Shown piece by piece: positions 5,636-6,349 of a stretch of DNA of 6,349 nucleotides. Position numbers and translations under genes: made by a program. Numbering within the stretch: the first letter of the stretch is position 1; every line of letters begins with the position of its first letter. Source of the DNA: Fusobacteriota bacterium. GTDB taxonomy: Bacteria > Fusobacteriota > Fusobacteriia > Bac17 > JAEWOZ01. Under the pieces are notes generated by a model. The model did not search any database. It saw only the letters and a list, made by a program, of their open reading frames with translations, and was not told the origin of the DNA. The stretch lies in contig JAEWOZ010000145.1 of NCBI GenBank assembly GCA_023399505.1, forward strand, positions 1 through 6,349, in the 5' to 3' direction.

Positions 5636-6349
5636 TTTAATATTTTTTTTACTCTTTTCGTTTCTATTAAAAGCTGGAGACAAAATTCTAGAGGCTGAAA
5701 AAGGAAATGGTTATATTTTTAAAGAAGATCTAAGGCATCTTCAAGATAATAAATATATAGTTCCATTAGGTAATAATAAATATAGGATTTTTTTAAGAGC
5801 TCGAGGAAGAGATGTATCTTCAGCCTATTTCGTTTATTTTATTAATGATAAAAAAATAAATAAAAAAATGGAAGAGCTTGGTACAACTAGAGGAAAGCAA
5901 TATTTTTATATTGATTTAGATCTAGAAGAAGGTCCCCTGTTATATTACTTCCATTTAATAGATTCTTCATATAATTACTATTTTGCAAAGAAAAGTTCAG
6001 AAATTTTAGAAGAGATAGAAACGTTTAAATACGAATTGAAGAATAGGGAAATAAGTTCCCCTGATTGGTTAAATAATCTATCATTTTATCAAATATTTAT
6101 AGATAGATTTAGAAATGACGATCCTGATAATGACCCTTTATTTAATGAGTTATCAAGTCAGAATTTTTCAGATTCTAAAGAAAAAACTATATATAACAAA
6201 GAAAAAGGTAAGAACTTTAAATGGTCTGAAAATAAGTTACCATTTAAAAGAGCGGCTTGGAATTCATCTTGGACTGAAGATTTAGAATGGGAAAAGTTTT
6301 TTAAAGAAAAAAATGAATGGTACAATTCAATGTTTAGGCACTATGGTGG
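5622..6349 (+). CDS. Exported GH13 alpha-amylase / neopullulanase-type glycosidase, N-terminal part (3' end outside window)
   Basis: The frame from ATG 5622 stays open to the window end (242 full codons). Residues 1-18 are a likely Sec signal peptide: short polar start, hydrophobic LIFFLLFSFLL, possible cleavage after KA. Residues about 27-140 resemble the immunoglobulin-like alpha-amylase N-terminal domain (RHLQDNKYIVPLGNNKYRIFLRA). The GH13 barrel begins at about 148 with DWLNNLSFYQIFIDRFRNDD, followed by PDNDP, the usual FYQIFxDRF strand and the N-D-D-P-x-N-D calcium-type site. The family-typical YGG (241 onward), normally continuing into DLxGI, falls at the last bases. Catalytic residues lie beyond the window, so exact specificity (amylase, pullulanase or cyclomaltodextrinase) cannot be set. 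The start overlaps the lipoprotein gene by 14 bases with only a weak GAGAG (5612-5616) ribosome binding site, which suggests translational coupling. A substrate such as starch, glycogen or maltodextrin is inferred. Confidence 0.88.
   Translation, partial: MNINNLIFFLLFSFLLKAGDKILEAEKGNGYIFKEDLRHLQDNKYIVPLGNNKYRIFLRARGRDVSSAYFVYFINDKKINKKMEELGTTRGKQYFYIDLDLEEGPLLYYFHLIDSSYNYYFAKKSSEILEEIETFKYELKNREISSPDWLNNLSFYQIFIDRFRNDDPDNDPLFNELSSQNFSDSKEKTIYNKEKGKNFKWSENKLPFKRAAWNSSWTEDLEWEKFFKEKNEWYNSMFRHYG

Noticed and set aside
1..6349. CRISPR array, tRNA, rRNA, insertion-sequence ends or phage genes
   Set aside because: I saw no regularly spaced direct repeats, no cloverleaf with a CCA end, no rRNA-like conserved segments, no transposase or integrase motifs, and no terminal inverted repeats flanking a gene.

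Overview
The window is very AT-rich. It uses TGG for tryptophan and TAA/TAG stops, so there is no sign of a mollicute code. A clostridial/fusobacterial-type RecJ, proteins of the AAA-ATPase-like/PD-(D/E)XK family and an exported GH13 amylase with a lipoprotein partner together suggest a low-GC anaerobe. A member of Fusobacteriota is my first guess, with low-GC Clostridia as the alternative. This is an inference from content and composition; there is no rRNA or other phylogenetic marker here.

Layout. Positions 1-174 hold the 3' end of one AAA-ATPase-like/nuclease family gene. After an intergenic stretch of about 140 bases containing a long inverted repeat comes a second member of the same family (318-1974, + strand). 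It is broken by a single-base frameshift that lies inside a perfect 16-bp inverted repeat. The 5' part (443 aa) keeps the ATPase region. The 3' part encodes the nuclease region out of frame and also has a degraded catalytic motif. Convergent to it, with 13 bases between stop codons, is recJ (1988-4591, - strand), the single-strand DNA exonuclease of recombination and repair. It carries a C-terminal extension with helicase-like traces.

A 243-base divergent intergenic region (4592-4834) follows, with a convincing sigma-70-type promoter in each direction and two short AT-rich dyads. To its right on the + strand are a lipoprotein with a glucodextranase C-terminal (DOMON-like) domain (4835-5635) and, overlapping it by 14 bases, the start of an exported GH13 alpha-amylase/neopullulanase-type enzyme that runs off the window end (5622 onward).

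The two right-hand genes look like one transcription unit for extracytoplasmic alpha-glucan (starch, glycogen or maltodextrin) breakdown: a lipid-anchored probable glucan-binding protein and a secreted hydrolase. recJ is a housekeeping gene. The left-hand paralogs look like a decaying accessory family. I see no clear evidence of a wholly new system. The most interesting items are the frameshift coinciding with a perfect palindrome and the free-standing glucodextranase-C lipoprotein.
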